From assembly GCF_900162615.1 (NCBI RefSeq), contig NZ_FUFN01000010.1, positions 1,890,519 through 1,954,518 of the forward strand: 64,000 bases of DNA. The letters are read 5' to 3'. Source of the DNA: Virgibacillus proomii (GTDB taxonomy: Bacteria > Bacillota > Bacilli > Bacillales > Amphibacillaceae). Position 1 is the first letter of the stretch. Each line of letters begins with the position of its first letter. The position numbers were made by a program, and so were the translations under genes. This document shows, in pieces, positions 34,548-43,840 of this stretch. Below the pieces are notes generated by a model, which worked only from the letters and a program-made list of their open reading frames with translations, ran no database searches and was not told the DNA's origin.

Positions 34548-34769
34548 ATGGAGACGATTTGGGTCGTATTAATTGCTGTAGCAGCGTTAATAATTGGTGT
34601 TGCTCTTGGATTTTTTCTTGCCAGAAAATATATGATGAGCTATTTAAAAAAGAATCCACCGATTAATGAGCAAATGCTACGAACTTTAATGATGCAAATG
34701 GGACAAAAACCATCCAAAAAGAAAATCAATCAAATGATGCGTGCAATGAACAACCAAGCTGATAAGTAA
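34548..34769 (+). CDS. yneF: UPF0154 membrane protein YneF
   Basis: 73 residues, unknown function. One N-terminal membrane helix (WVVLIAVAALIIGVALGFFL), then RKYMMSYLKKNPPINEQMLR and a basic C-terminus, as in YneF. ATG 34548 has AGGAGGAAAGC upstream. Also between sirA and ccdA in relatives. Confidence 0.95.
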   Translation: METIWVVLIAVAALIIGVALGFFLARKYMMSYLKKNPPINEQMLRTLMMQMGQKPSKKKINQMMRAMNNQADK

Positions 34770-35261
34770 GCACTTATTGATATATTTCGTAGTGTTTATA
34801 ACTTGCAAAGACTCACCCCTTACTTCACAATAGTAGGGGGTCTTCTAATGGTTATTTACCTGTATCTAGGCTTTCTAAAATTCCCACTTCAAGAATTATA
34901 AATACGAGAACGCTTAATTAAGAGTACCTAATTCGTTCGGTTAACGGGACAAGGGTATGCTCCCGAAAGTAATACATCGCAATTTTCAAAGACAAGTAAG
35001 GATTTTTGAAAAGGTATCGCATGAAGAAAAAGTGTGGCTCTTTGTTAAGAACGCCTGAAATTTTAGCCTTTGTTCTATTTCTTATCAGTAAAGGTTATGG
35101 GAGGAATCCACTGAATGAATTTTTACTTTAATCGATCGACGGAATTTTCATAATAGTTAAGTTAACGTTATGAAAGCCTTTCACTTTTTTGTCAACTATT
35201 AATAACATAAAGACAATTCTGTCTGATACAATGTACAGTAAATATAAAAAGGAGGTATATC
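34770..35261. other. Gap yneF-ccdA with degenerate repeat
   Basis: An imperfect hairpin (ACTCACCCCTTACT / AGTAGGGGGTCT, 34810-34846) may terminate yneF. 34880-34975 looks like a worn family B copy (CCCACTTCAAG, CCTAATTCGTTCGG, AAGGGTATGCTCC). Nothing else recognised. Confidence 0.35.
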
Positions 35262-35966
35262 GTGTCAGAGATCAATATATTTCTTGCTTTCGGTGCAGGC
35301 TTTCTGTCATTTATTTCACCCTGTGTTTTGCCTTTGTACCCAGCTTTTCTATCTTACATTACCGGAATGAGTGTAAGCGAATTAAAAGATGATAATAAAA
35401 TGTTAAATGCAAAGAGTATATTACATACTGTCTTCTTTTTACTGGGGTTTTCTGCAGTCTTCATTATGATGGGCTTTGCAAGCTCTGGAATATCTCAATT
35501 CTTATTGGTGAACAAAGATATCATACGACAAATTGGTGCAATTGTTATCATCTTTTTTGGACTCGTTATTGTTGGTATCTTGAACTTTGATTTTTTAATG
35601 AAAGATAGAAAAATTACATTTAAAAATCGTCCTGCAGGATTTCTAGGTACTTTTATTATCGGACTAGCCTTTTCACTAGGATGGACTCCTTGTACCGGAC
35701 CAATCCTAATGGTTGTTTTATCATTAGCTGCTACTGAACCAAATACCGGAATGGTTATGATGATTAGCTATATACTTGGGTTCTCTATTCCGTTTTTTAT
35801 TTTATCCTTTTTTATTGGTAAGCTGAATTGGATTAAAAAACATAGTTTAAAACTAATAAAAATCGGCGGATATGTCATGATTTTTATGGGGATTGCTTTA
35901 TTCTTTGATTGGATGACAGCTTTAACTTCATATTTAGCAGGATTGTTTGGGTTTTACGGCTTCTAA
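35262..35966 (+). CDS. ccdA: Cytochrome c biogenesis protein CcdA
   Basis: Membrane thiol-disulfide transporter that carries reducing power outward for c-type cytochrome maturation and spore cortex synthesis. 234 residues, six membrane helices. The redox cysteines are in FISPCVLPLYPAF (helix 1) and GWTPCTGPIL (helix 4). GTG 35262 has AAAGGAGGT upstream. The ResA-like YneN farther on is a likely partner. Confidence 0.95.
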   Translation: MSEINIFLAFGAGFLSFISPCVLPLYPAFLSYITGMSVSELKDDNKMLNAKSILHTVFFLLGFSAVFIMMGFASSGISQFLLVNKDIIRQIGAIVIIFFGLVIVGILNFDFLMKDRKITFKNRPAGFLGTFIIGLAFSLGWTPCTGPILMVVLSLAATEPNTGMVMMISYILGFSIPFFILSFFIGKLNWIKKHSLKLIKIGGYVMIFMGIALFFDWMTALTSYLAGLFGFYGF

Positions 35967-36031
35967 TGGATTTTTCTCCTGTCTTATATTAAAATAAAGA
36001 CTATATATGCTATATAAAGGGGCAATACATT

Positions 36032-36466
36032 ATGTACAAATACAAAACAAATGATCTTATTTTACGAACGACCGCATCACTAATTGCCTTTATTTTATTG
36101 GGATTTGCTGTTTATTTATTATTAGCTGGACACAACTCTCCAGGTGGAGGATTTGTCGGCGGTTTAATGACATCAGGAGCTATTTTATTAATGAATATGG
36201 CTTATGGATTTGAAACTGTAAAAAAAGTATTACCGATTAATTTTGTTAAATTAATTCCAATTGGTCTTGCCGTTGCTGCTGCCACAAGTGCCGGGGCATT
36301 TTTATTTAAGCAGCCATTTTTATCTCATACCTTTGGTTACATTCACATTCCGATATTCGGTGAAGTTGAATTAGCTACTGCAATGCTTTTTGATATAGGT
36401 GTATACTTGACAGTTGTCGGTGTAATGATGACCATTATTTTAACTATTGCTAATGATAAGGACTAA
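36032..36466 (+). CDS. Orphan MrpB/MnhB-type subunit
   Basis: 144 residues, four membrane helices, with GHNSPGGGFVGGLM and GEVELATAMLFDIGVYL, the hallmarks of subunit B of Mrp Na+/H+ antiporters. MrpB normally works only inside the seven-subunit MrpA-G complex, yet no other mrp gene is near. It lies between ccdA and the ccdB response regulator (66 and 15 bp away), so it is likely co-transcribed with the ccd genes. It may be a spare subunit for a complete Mrp complex elsewhere or have a new role. ATG 36032 has AAGGGGC upstream. Confidence 0.88.
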   Translation: MYKYKTNDLILRTTASLIAFILLGFAVYLLLAGHNSPGGGFVGGLMTSGAILLMNMAYGFETVKKVLPINFVKLIPIGLAVAAATSAGAFLFKQPFLSHTFGYIHIPIFGEVELATAMLFDIGVYLTVVGVMMTIILTIANDKD

Positions 36467-36481
36467 ATAGGGGGAAAAGCG

Positions 36482-36865
36482 ATGGCCAAAATACTTGTGG
36501 TCGATGATGCTAATTTTCTGCGCATGACTCTTTCTACTATTTTGAAAAAAAAACAACATGAAATTGTAGGAGAAGCAGAAGATGGAGAAGAGGCAGTACG
36601 ACTATATCAAGAATTGAAGCCAGATATAGTAACGATGGATATTACAATGCCAGTAATGAATGGAATTGAAGCAATTAAAGAAATCATGCAAATAGATAAA
36701 GATGCACTGATTATTGTATGTTCAGCAATGGGGCAGCAAAAAGTTGTGGTTGAAGCAATTGAATTGGGAGCCAAGGACTTTATTATCAAACCATTTGACG
36801 AGAACCGTATATTTGATACGATTGATCGTGTATTAAGTTTTAAAAGGGTGAATGATAACAAGTAA
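36482..36865 (+). CDS. yneI: Stand-alone response regulator YneI (CcdB)
   Basis: CheY-like receiver domain without output, 127 residues. Acidic pocket in VVDDANFLRM, phospho-acceptor Asp in DIVTMDITMPVMNG near residue 53, Thr/Ser switch in VCSAMGQ and Lys in FIIKPF. ATG 36482 has GGGGGAAAAGC upstream. Lies in the ccd cluster; role unknown and not essential for cytochrome c maturation in B. subtilis. Confidence 0.93.
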   Translation: MAKILVVDDANFLRMTLSTILKKKQHEIVGEAEDGEEAVRLYQELKPDIVTMDITMPVMNGIEAIKEIMQIDKDALIIVCSAMGQQKVVVEAIELGAKDFIIKPFDENRIFDTIDRVLSFKRVNDNK

Positions 36866-36891
36866 TTTGGCAATGGGAGAGAGGACTTACA

Positions 36892-37362
36892 ATGTTTTGG
36901 TTAATTGCAAGTACAATTGGAGCAGCAATTATGGCCACAGCAATGATATTTATTCGTTTAAGAGCAGCTAAAAAACCTGCTTCTGTAAAGAAGATTATTT
37001 TACCGCCCTTTTTTATGAGTACAGGGGCGCTGATGTTTCTATTCCCTGTTTTTCATATTAGCTGGTATCAAGTAATGGAGGCTTTTAGTGTAGGTATTGT
37101 TTGTTCCATTTTCCTCATAAAAACATCGAAATTTGAAATTCGTGATAATGCAATCTATTTAATACCCTCCAAAGCCTTTGCCTTTATTTTGGTTGGATTA
37201 TTAATTTTTCGCATTATTTTCAAGCTTGCCATTGGAAGTCATATATCTTTTGGAGAAATGAGTGGAATGTTCTTTTTATTGGCATTTGGAATGATTTTAA
37301 CCTGGCGTTTAGCAATGCTTTATAAATATTTACAAATGGAAAAGCAATTAATACAGAAGTAA
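36892..37362 (+). CDS. ccdC: Membrane protein CcdC (YneJ)
   Basis: 156 residues, DUF1453-type protein with five or so membrane helices; KKPASVKKIILPPFFMSTGA and the C-terminal FGMILTWRLAMLYKY match YneJ. Function unclear, conserved with ccdA. ATG 36892 follows GAGAGAGGA. Last gene of the ccd unit. Confidence 0.92.
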   Translation: MFWLIASTIGAAIMATAMIFIRLRAAKKPASVKKIILPPFFMSTGALMFLFPVFHISWYQVMEAFSVGIVCSIFLIKTSKFEIRDNAIYLIPSKAFAFILVGLLIFRIIFKLAIGSHISFGEMSGMFFLLAFGMILTWRLAMLYKYLQMEKQLIQK

Positions 37363-37440
37363 TTTGATTCAGAAGCGATTTAACATACCATAAGTAATAA
37401 GTTACGCTATATTCAAAAAATGAGAAATTAAATAATACGT

Positions 37441-37483
37441 ACTTTAGGGGGGGCTATCCGTTTTAAGATATCCCCCCTAAAGT
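37441..37483. terminator. G-rich hairpin after ccdC
   Basis: ACTTTAGGGGGG (37441-37452) pairs with CCCCCCTAAAGT (37472-37483), with an inner TATC/GATA. Very stable but no T run follows, so it may be a bidirectional terminator or an mRNA end protector. Confidence 0.65.
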
Positions 37484-37517
37484 TATAACAGTATTAAAAG
37501 TTGCCTGATAGATTTAT

Positions 37518-37704
37518 CCCGCATGTAAGGTGCCGTAAGACCTCCTACTTCAAGAGCCTTTAGTTGATACAAAAGGGTCTAAGTGGGAGAAAACGGCACC
37601 TAAATGCCCGATTCGTTCAAGGGCCTTTTGGGTCATACCCTTGTGGTACTAACATTCAGTAGGAGATGGAAGAAAACTCCTACTGAATACAAGTTTCACT
37701 TTAT
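37518..37704 (+). mobile_element. Family B palindrome-associated element, copy B3
   Basis: 187 bp, preceded by TTTAT (37513-37517), from CCCGCATG to CACTTTAT. Left stem AGGTGCCGT/ACGGCACCT. Right hairpin is the long version CATTCAGTAGGAG / CTCCTACTGAATA. Confidence 0.82.
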
Positions 37705-37725
37705 AGAAAAAGCAGTTCTGAAAGA

Positions 37726-38199
37726 TTATGATTTGTGTTTTTGCTGCCAATCTGGTGCATAATCGCTCCGAGATTGTTGAAAGAATTGCTCATAGGGTGC
37801 TGTATCAATATTTTTTTGGGCCAGTTTTTTTCGTAAAAATTTATGATCTCGTTTAGGTGTTGCAATGATATAGCCTTCAATTAAAATTTCCCTCGTTATT
37901 TTTTGATTGTTCTTTTTTAGCGCTAATTCACCAATTTTACCAACGATTTTATGCCTAGCTACATCACGAAATAACTCTGGCACTGGAGAAACTAATTCCT
38001 CTAATAACTCTTTTTCCTCTGTACCCCACATATGTTTTGTTTTATTTACATAATAGTCTTCCCAATCCATCATGGATTTTCCGTCTTTTTTTGGTAACCG
38101 TTTCAGAAATTTACGAAACATAAAATATCCACCAATAGCCATAATTCCAATCATGAAAAAACCCCAAAGAATGGTTAAATAATCAACAAAAACCGACAT
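37726..38199 (-). CDS. yneK: DUF2621 membrane protein YneK
   Basis: 157 residues, unknown function. N-terminal membrane helix (YLTILWGFFMIGIMAIGGYF), then a soluble domain with WEDYYVNKTKHMWGTEEK, matching YneK. Opposite in direction to ccdC and the kinase gene. It lacks a convincing upstream ribosome site beyond GGGGGGAATAG on the minus strand. Confidence 0.88.
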   Translation of the reverse strand: MSVFVDYLTILWGFFMIGIMAIGGYFMFRKFLKRLPKKDGKSMMDWEDYYVNKTKHMWGTEEKELLEELVSPVPELFRDVARHKIVGKIGELALKKNNQKITREILIEGYIIATPKRDHKFLRKKLAQKNIDTAPYEQFFQQSRSDYAPDWQQKHKS

Positions 38200-38450
38200 A
38201 TTATTACGCTATTCCCCCCTTTTTCCAATATTTCGTAATAATTTGACAAAATATTTAACTATTTAATTTATTTTTTTAAGCAATTATAGTAAGATTACTA
38301 ATAATTGGATAGTTAACTTAAGAACGAGATTTACTATAAGTATATGATGAAAAACTTTTTCAAACAAGCGTCATATTCTCAAGAAATTAAACATAGGATA
38401 AATTGAAACGAAAGGATTTGTTGATATTTGCAAAAAAAGGGGGAAACATA

Positions 38451-39569
38451 ATGAATTATGATAAGAATACAAGAAATCATGAAAAACTTATTCATATAAC
38501 TGAAACGAAGCCAACAATGCAAACACAAGGTTTTAATTTATCAACGTTATCTCCATTTATGCTTGCATGGATAGAGAAGAATTGTCATGATGTTATTCTC
38601 GTTCTAGATGAAGATGGAAAAATGCTTTATATTTCCGATTCTGCTGAACGAATTCTTGGTTATCAACCTTCTCAACTAGTCGGAAAAGCTTGGTATGAAT
38701 TTGTTTATCGGGAAGATGTAAAATATGTAAAAGAGAACTTGAAGCAAATATCTTCAACCAACCAATTCTATGAAATAAATGTTCTTAATAGTGAAGGTGA
38801 ATATATCTGGTCAGAATGTACGCTAACTAAATTAAAGGAAGAAGACGAAAAGATCTATTATATCGCTATTGTTGCAGATATTCGTGATAAAAAAGAAGCA
38901 GAGGAATTTATGATCCAATCAGAGAAAATGTCAGTTGCTGGACAATTAGCTGCTGGGATTGCTCATGAAATTCGTAACCCTTTGACATCACTAAAAGGCT
39001 TTTTACAATTACTTCAAGCTGGTGTAAATAGAAAAGAAGAGTATTACAATATTATGGTAGAAGAAATTGAAAAGATGGAGACCATTACATCAGAGTTATT
39101 ATTCATTTCCAAGCCATTAACTGAGAATAAAAAAGTACAACTCGTTGAATCTATGATTCATGATGTCATTGTACTGCTAAGACCACAAGCGAAAATGAGA
39201 GGTGTTGTCATCGAGTATTCAGCTTCTGGGGGCGAAAAAATTTACTGTGATCGTTCACAAATCAAACAAGTTCTCATTAATTTAATTAAAAATGCTATTG
39301 AGGCAATGGAAAATGGTGGAAAGATCCAAGTTAATACAAGTTCATCTGACACGCATGTACATATTAGTGTTATAGACGAAGGTCCTGGAATTCCAGAAGA
39401 CATTATAAATAGGTTAGGTGAACCCTTTTTTACAACGAAGCAAAGCGGCACTGGATTAGGACTTATGATAACAAAGCAAATTTTGGAACGTCATCAAGCA
39501 TTCTTGGAAATAAAGGCAAATGAAGGAGCCGGTAGTACATTTCGTATTATTTTTCCTGCTCCAGCATAA
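38451..39569 (+). CDS. PAS-domain sporulation-type sensor histidine kinase
   Basis: 372 residues. One PAS domain (about 45-165: VILVLDEDGKMLYISDSAER, RILGYQPSQLVGK) then a HisKA phospho-acceptor AAGIAHEIRNPLTSLKGFLQ near 190 and an HATPase domain (NLIKNAIEAME, DEGPGIP, GTGLGL). No membrane helix, so cytosolic like KinA or KinE, which feed the Spo0F-Spo0B phosphorelay. The exact orthologue cannot be told. ATG 38451 follows AAAAGGGGGAAAC; an upstream TTG at 38403 is less likely. In B. subtilis this place holds cotM, sspP and sspO. Confidence 0.88.
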   Translation: MNYDKNTRNHEKLIHITETKPTMQTQGFNLSTLSPFMLAWIEKNCHDVILVLDEDGKMLYISDSAERILGYQPSQLVGKAWYEFVYREDVKYVKENLKQISSTNQFYEINVLNSEGEYIWSECTLTKLKEEDEKIYYIAIVADIRDKKEAEEFMIQSEKMSVAGQLAAGIAHEIRNPLTSLKGFLQLLQAGVNRKEEYYNIMVEEIEKMETITSELLFISKPLTENKKVQLVESMIHDVIVLLRPQAKMRGVVIEYSASGGEKIYCDRSQIKQVLINLIKNAIEAMENGGKIQVNTSSSDTHVHISVIDEGPGIPEDIINRLGEPFFTTKQSGTGLGLMITKQILERHQAFLEIKANEGAGSTFRIIFPAPA

Positions 39570-39911
39570 CAGGTATAGTTTACTAAAAGTAACGCACTTA
39601 TTCAAGATTATTTATACAAAATTTAAAAAAGATGATTTTTGCAAGTTGTTGTTGCAGGTTGTAAAAGTTGCCAATAAAAAGAAAAAACAGATAAGCGTAA
39701 CATAGAACAAGCTAACCCTTTTATTACTGTTAATAGAATAGATGTTATAATTATAATTAGCAATTGTTTTATTTTTAATTTTAGATAATTTTTTGTTATC
39801 ACTTCACATAACTATTTACTATATGTAATGAAGGGCTCAATGGTTTGTTTTATGCTGCGTTTTCTTATAAGATAGAAGGAGTGAGAGGTTTTTTACTTGC
39901 ATGAACAAAAT

Positions 39912-39933
39912 CCGTAGTATGTTGTAACTACGG
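39912..39933 (+). promoter_or_regulatory. Palindrome in the citB leader
   Basis: CCGTAGT (39912-39918) and ACTACGG (39927-39933) around 8 nt, ending 12 nt before the AAAGGGG ribosome site. Could be a protein site or an mRNA hairpin affecting aconitase translation. Gap 39570-39911 otherwise shows only AT-rich sequence. Confidence 0.5.
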
Positions 39934-39959
39934 GGAAGCATGAAGAAAGGGGTACGAAC

Positions 39960-42674
39960 ATGGGGAAGAGTAATTCGTTTAATGCAAAGAAACAATTTGA
40001 ACTAAATGGAAAAACGTACAACTACTATGAATTAAAAGCTGTAGAAAATGCTGGGTTAGGAAAAGTATCACGATTACCGTTTTCAATTCGAGTACTTTTG
40101 GAATCGCTTATTCGTCAGCAAGATGGTCATCAAATTAAGGAAGAACATGTAAAAGGACTTGCTAAATGGGGCACAAAAGATGGCAAAGGGGTAGATGTTC
40201 CATTTAAGCCGTCCCGTGTTATTTTACAAGATTTTACTGGTGTCCCAGCTGTAGTAGACCTTGCTTCTTTAAGAAAGGCAATGGTTGATATGGGGGGGAA
40301 ACCAAGTGAAATCAATCCGGAAGTACCAGTAGATTTGGTTATTGACCACTCGGTACAAGTAGACCAATATGGTACACCGGATGCTTTAAAAGTAAACATG
40401 GAATTAGAATTTGAACGAAATGCAGAACGCTATGAATTTTTGAACTGGGCTCAAAAAGCATTTGATAATTATCGTGCTGTACCTCCGGCAACGGGAATTG
40501 TTCACCAAGTAAACTTAGAGTATATTGCAAATGTTATTCATGGATTAGAAAATGAAAGTGGGGAGTATGAGGCATTTCCGGATACGTTAGTCGGCACAGA
40601 TTCGCATACTACGATGATTAACGGCCTTGGTGTTTTAGGTTGGGGTGTAGGAGGCATTGAAGCAGAAGCAGGAATGCTTGGTCAACCTTCTTATTTTCCA
40701 GCACCTGATGTTATTGGTGTGAAATTTACTGGCAGTTTCCCGAATGGAACAACTGCAACAGACTTAGCGCTAAAAGTAACTCAAGTGCTGCGTGAGAAAA
40801 ATGTAGTTGGTAAATTTGTTGAATACTTTGGGCCTGGATTAAAGGATATGCCGCTTGCAGATCGGGCGACGATTTCCAATATGGCTCCGGAATACGGTGC
40901 TACTTGCGGATTTTTCCCAGTTGATGATGAGGTGTTAAGCTATTTAAAACTTACAGGTCGATCACAAGAGCAAATTGATCTTGTTGAAAAATATTGTAAG
41001 TTAAATAATCTATGGTATTCTTCCGATGAAGCGGATCCAAAATATACAGAAGTAGTAGAAATAAATTTATCCGAGTTACAGCCAAACCTTTCTGGACCAA
41101 AACGTCCACAGGACTTAATCGCTTTATCCGATATGAAGAAAGAATTTAATAAGGCCATTACAGCACCTGCAGGAAATCAAGGTTTTGGCTTAGATAAATC
41201 TGAGTTCGACAAGGAAGTAGCTGTAGAGCATTCAAATGGCAACACTTCCATAATGAAAACTGGTGCAATAGCCATTGCAGCGATTACATCTTGTACAAAT
41301 ACATCCAACCCTTATGTGATGTTAGGTGCTGGGCTGCTTGCAAAAAATGCAGTCGAAAAAGGGTTAAATGTGCCGGATTATGTAAAAACATCGCTTGCTC
41401 CAGGATCTAAAGTGGTTACTCGTTATTTGGAAGACTCAGGTTTAATGCCATACTTAGATAAACTAGGCTTTAACCTTGTGGGCTATGGTTGTACAACTTG
41501 TATTGGTAACTCAGGTCCATTACGTGAAGAGATTGAGCAAGCAATTATTGATAATGACTTAACGGTAGCATCGGTTCTATCGGGTAACCGTAACTTTGAA
41601 GGAAGAATTCATCCACTAGTTAAGGCGAACTACTTAGCTTCTCCTCCATTAGTAGTTGCCTATGCACTTGCTGGTACCGTGGATATTGATTTGACAAAAG
41701 AACCATTAGGTACAGATAAAGATGGAAAACTTGTCTATATGGATGATATCTGGCCTTCAATGGAAGAAATTAAACAACAGGTAGAAGCAGTCGTTCAGCC
41801 GGAAATTTTCCGTAAAGAGTATGAAGATGTGTTTACCTCCAATGAACGCTGGAATCAAATTGATACAACAGATGAACCTTTATTTGAATGGGATAGTGAA
41901 TCAACTTATATCCAAAACCCGCCATTTTTTGAAGGATTATCTAAAGAAGCAGGTTTTGTGGAGTCATTAGAAGGCTTACGAGTCATTGGAAAATTTGGGG
42001 ATTCTGTTACAACTGACCATATTTCTCCAGCTGGAGCAATTGCAAAAGATATGCCAGCAGGAAAATATTTGCAGGAGAAAGGTGTATCCCCACGTTATTT
42101 TAACTCTTACGGATCTAGGCGTGGAAATCATGAAGTGATGATGCGCGGTACATTTGCCAATATACGTATTCGTAACTTAATTGCACCTGGAACGGAAGGT
42201 GGTTTTACAACTTATTGGCCAACGGAGGAAGTTATGCCGATCTATGATGCCGCAATGAAATATAAGCAAGATGGAACCGGTTTAATTGTAATAGCTGGAA
42301 AAGACTATGGTATGGGGTCCTCTCGTGACTGGGCAGCTAAAGGTACTAATTTATTAGGAATTAAAACGGTCCTTGCTGAGAGCTTTGAGCGAATTCATCG
42401 TTCGAACCTAGTAATGATGGGAGTACTACCACTTCAATTTCAGCCAGGTGAAAATGCAGAGAAGCTAGGCTTAACCGGTAAAGAGACCTACCATATAGAT
42501 ATTAATGAGAATGTGAAAGCCCATGATTTAGTGAAGGTAATAGCTGTTGATGAATCAGGTAATAAAACAGAATTCCGTGCCATTGCTCGTTTTGATAGTG
42601 AAGTAGAAATTGATTACTATCGTCATGGTGGCATTTTGCAAATGGTTTTACGTGAAAAGTTAGCTGCTATCTAA
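39960..42674 (+). CDS. citB: Aconitate hydratase CitB (AcnA type)
   Basis: Citrate to isocitrate in the TCA cycle; without its Fe-S cluster it binds mRNAs. 904 residues. Cluster ligands are Cys in AITSCTNTSNPYVMLG and GYGCTTCIGNSGP; substrate residues in DSHTTMINGLGVLGWGVGG; swivel domain with YGMGSSRDWAAKG. ATG 39960 has GAAAGGGG upstream. Single gene with terminator. Confidence 0.98.
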   Translation: MGKSNSFNAKKQFELNGKTYNYYELKAVENAGLGKVSRLPFSIRVLLESLIRQQDGHQIKEEHVKGLAKWGTKDGKGVDVPFKPSRVILQDFTGVPAVVDLASLRKAMVDMGGKPSEINPEVPVDLVIDHSVQVDQYGTPDALKVNMELEFERNAERYEFLNWAQKAFDNYRAVPPATGIVHQVNLEYIANVIHGLENESGEYEAFPDTLVGTDSHTTMINGLGVLGWGVGGIEAEAGMLGQPSYFPAPDVIGVKFTGSFPNGTTATDLALKVTQVLREKNVVGKFVEYFGPGLKDMPLADRATISNMAPEYGATCGFFPVDDEVLSYLKLTGRSQEQIDLVEKYCKLNNLWYSSDEADPKYTEVVEINLSELQPNLSGPKRPQDLIALSDMKKEFNKAITAPAGNQGFGLDKSEFDKEVAVEHSNGNTSIMKTGAIAIAAITSCTNTSNPYVMLGAGLLAKNAVEKGLNVPDYVKTSLAPGSKVVTRYLEDSGLMPYLDKLGFNLVGYGCTTCIGNSGPLREEIEQAIIDNDLTVASVLSGNRNFEGRIHPLVKANYLASPPLVVAYALAGTVDIDLTKEPLGTDKDGKLVYMDDIWPSMEEIKQQVEAVVQPEIFRKEYEDVFTSNERWNQIDTTDEPLFEWDSESTYIQNPPFFEGLSKEAGFVESLEGLRVIGKFGDSVTTDHISPAGAIAKDMPAGKYLQEKGVSPRYFNSYGSRRGNHEVMMRGTFANIRIRNLIAPGTEGGFTTYWPTEEVMPIYDAAMKYKQDGTGLIVIAGKDYGMGSSRDWAAKGTNLLGIKTVLAESFERIHRSNLVMMGVLPLQFQPGENAEKLGLTGKETYHIDINENVKAHDLVKVIAVDESGNKTEFRAIARFDSEVEIDYYRHGGILQMVLREKLAAI

Positions 42675-42689
42675 TTATATGAAACTAGT

Positions 42690-42726
42690 AAGCCTCTGTA
42701 GATCTATATTTACAGAGGCTTTTTTA
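42690..42726 (+). terminator. citB terminator
   Basis: AAGCCTCTGTA / TACAGAGGCTT with an 11-nt loop, then a T run. Confidence 0.92.
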
Positions 42727-42777
42727 TCTTCTGGAGATTATATCCGTATTGAGAATAACCTTTTTGAAAAGTAATAG

Positions 42778-42870
42778 GCTCTAGCTTATGCGCTCAAGCG
42801 GTAGCAAACTTCGGTCTTTTTCCTACGCTAAGTCAACATTAGCTCCAATCTAATGGAAAAGAGCTTCTTT
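42778..42870 (+). repeat. Dispersed repeat, family A, partial copy 4
   Basis: CTCTAGCTTATGCGCTCAAG, GTAGCAAACTTCGGTC, AAGTCAACATTAGCTCC; cut short before the hairpin part, about 20 bp from the IS3 element's left end. Confidence 0.6.
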
Positions 42871-42931
42871 CATCCAACCGAATACTTGAACTGCCCCCTG
42901 TCAAGTAGACAGTGGAAATAATAAAAAAGAT

Positions 42932-43840
42932 TTAAGTGGCTTTAGCTCTATATTCCATAGGGCTAAGGCCGTTTAATCGCTTTTGATACCTTTCATAATT
43001 ATAAAAATGAATATACTCATCTATCGCAGTAGTAAGTTCCTCAAATGTTTTATATTTATGTAAATAATACTTCTCACATTTCAGTGTCCCAAAAAAAGAC
43101 TCCATTGGTCCATTATCAATACACCGACCAACTCGTGACATGCTTTGTGTCATCTCTGCCGCATCTATTTTACGTTTGAACCCTTTAGAGGTGTATTGGA
43201 ATCCACGGTCACTATGGATAAGAGGCTGTTCTTCATTCAATAGTACTGTGGCTGGATCAAGTGTCTTAAATACAAGTTGATTATTGTTGGAATGTCCTAG
43301 AACATAACTTATAATGGATCCGTCATAAAGATCACGAATCGCACTTAAATAGGCCTTTTTTGATTGGTCATACTTAAATTCTGTAACGTCCGTTACCCAT
43401 TTTTCATTTGGTTTTTCGGCTTGGAATTCACGATTTAATATATTGTCTGCCACATGTTGAGGTGTAGAGCGTTTATATCGCTTCTTCTTGACACGAATGA
43501 CAGAGCGTAATCCAGCCACTTTCATCAACCGATAGATTCTTTTATGATTAAGTTTCTCCTCGAACTTTCTATTCATGTGAAGGGTCATTTGACGATAACC
43601 AAATATACCACCCACTTTTTCATGGAGTATTTGCACCTCTTTGATAATTTCTTTATTCTGTATTTCTCTGGATGAAGGAGTACGATTTAGCCACTTATAG
43701 TATGCAGAACGTGCAATTCCCGCGATTTCACAAAGTAAACGAATGCTTAACCCTTCATTCTGGTGAAGCTCTTGAATAGCGACATACTTATCCTCAAATC
43801 GGATTTGGCTTATTTTCGCCTCCTTTCGATCTCCTCTAAC
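42932..43840 (-). CDS. IS3-family transposase OrfB (made by -1 frameshift)
   Basis: DDE integrase-type transposase. In the -1 frame it continues from the slippery A-AAA-AAG of orfA (minus strand; 43840-43846) through KEAKISQIRFEDKYVAIQEL to the stop at 42932, about 302 residues. Catalytic triad: Asp in KWVTDVTEF, Asp in LIHSDRGFQYTS, Glu in GPMESFFGTLKCEKYY-like segment (FFGTLKCE is the DDE E-region). N-terminal HTH_21 with RSAYYKWLNR. The frame is intact, so the element may be active. Confidence 0.9.
   Translation of the reverse strand, partial: VRGDRKEAKISQIRFEDKYVAIQELHQNEGLSIRLLCEIAGIARSAYYKWLNRTPSSREIQNKEIIKEVQILHEKVGGIFGYRQMTLHMNRKFEEKLNHKRIYRLMKVAGLRSVIRVKKKRYKRSTPQHVADNILNREFQAEKPNEKWVTDVTEFKYDQSKKAYLSAIRDLYDGSIISYVLGHSNNNQLVFKTLDPATVLLNEEQPLIHSDRGFQYTSKGFKRKIDAAEMTQSMSRVGRCIDNGPMESFFGTLKCEKYYLHKYKTFEELTTAIDEYIHFYNYERYQKRLNGLSPMEYRAKAT

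Noticed and set aside
35189..35392. 67-codon plus-strand ORF overlapping ccdA start
   Set aside because: Different frame from ccdA, which has the ribosome site and full homology.
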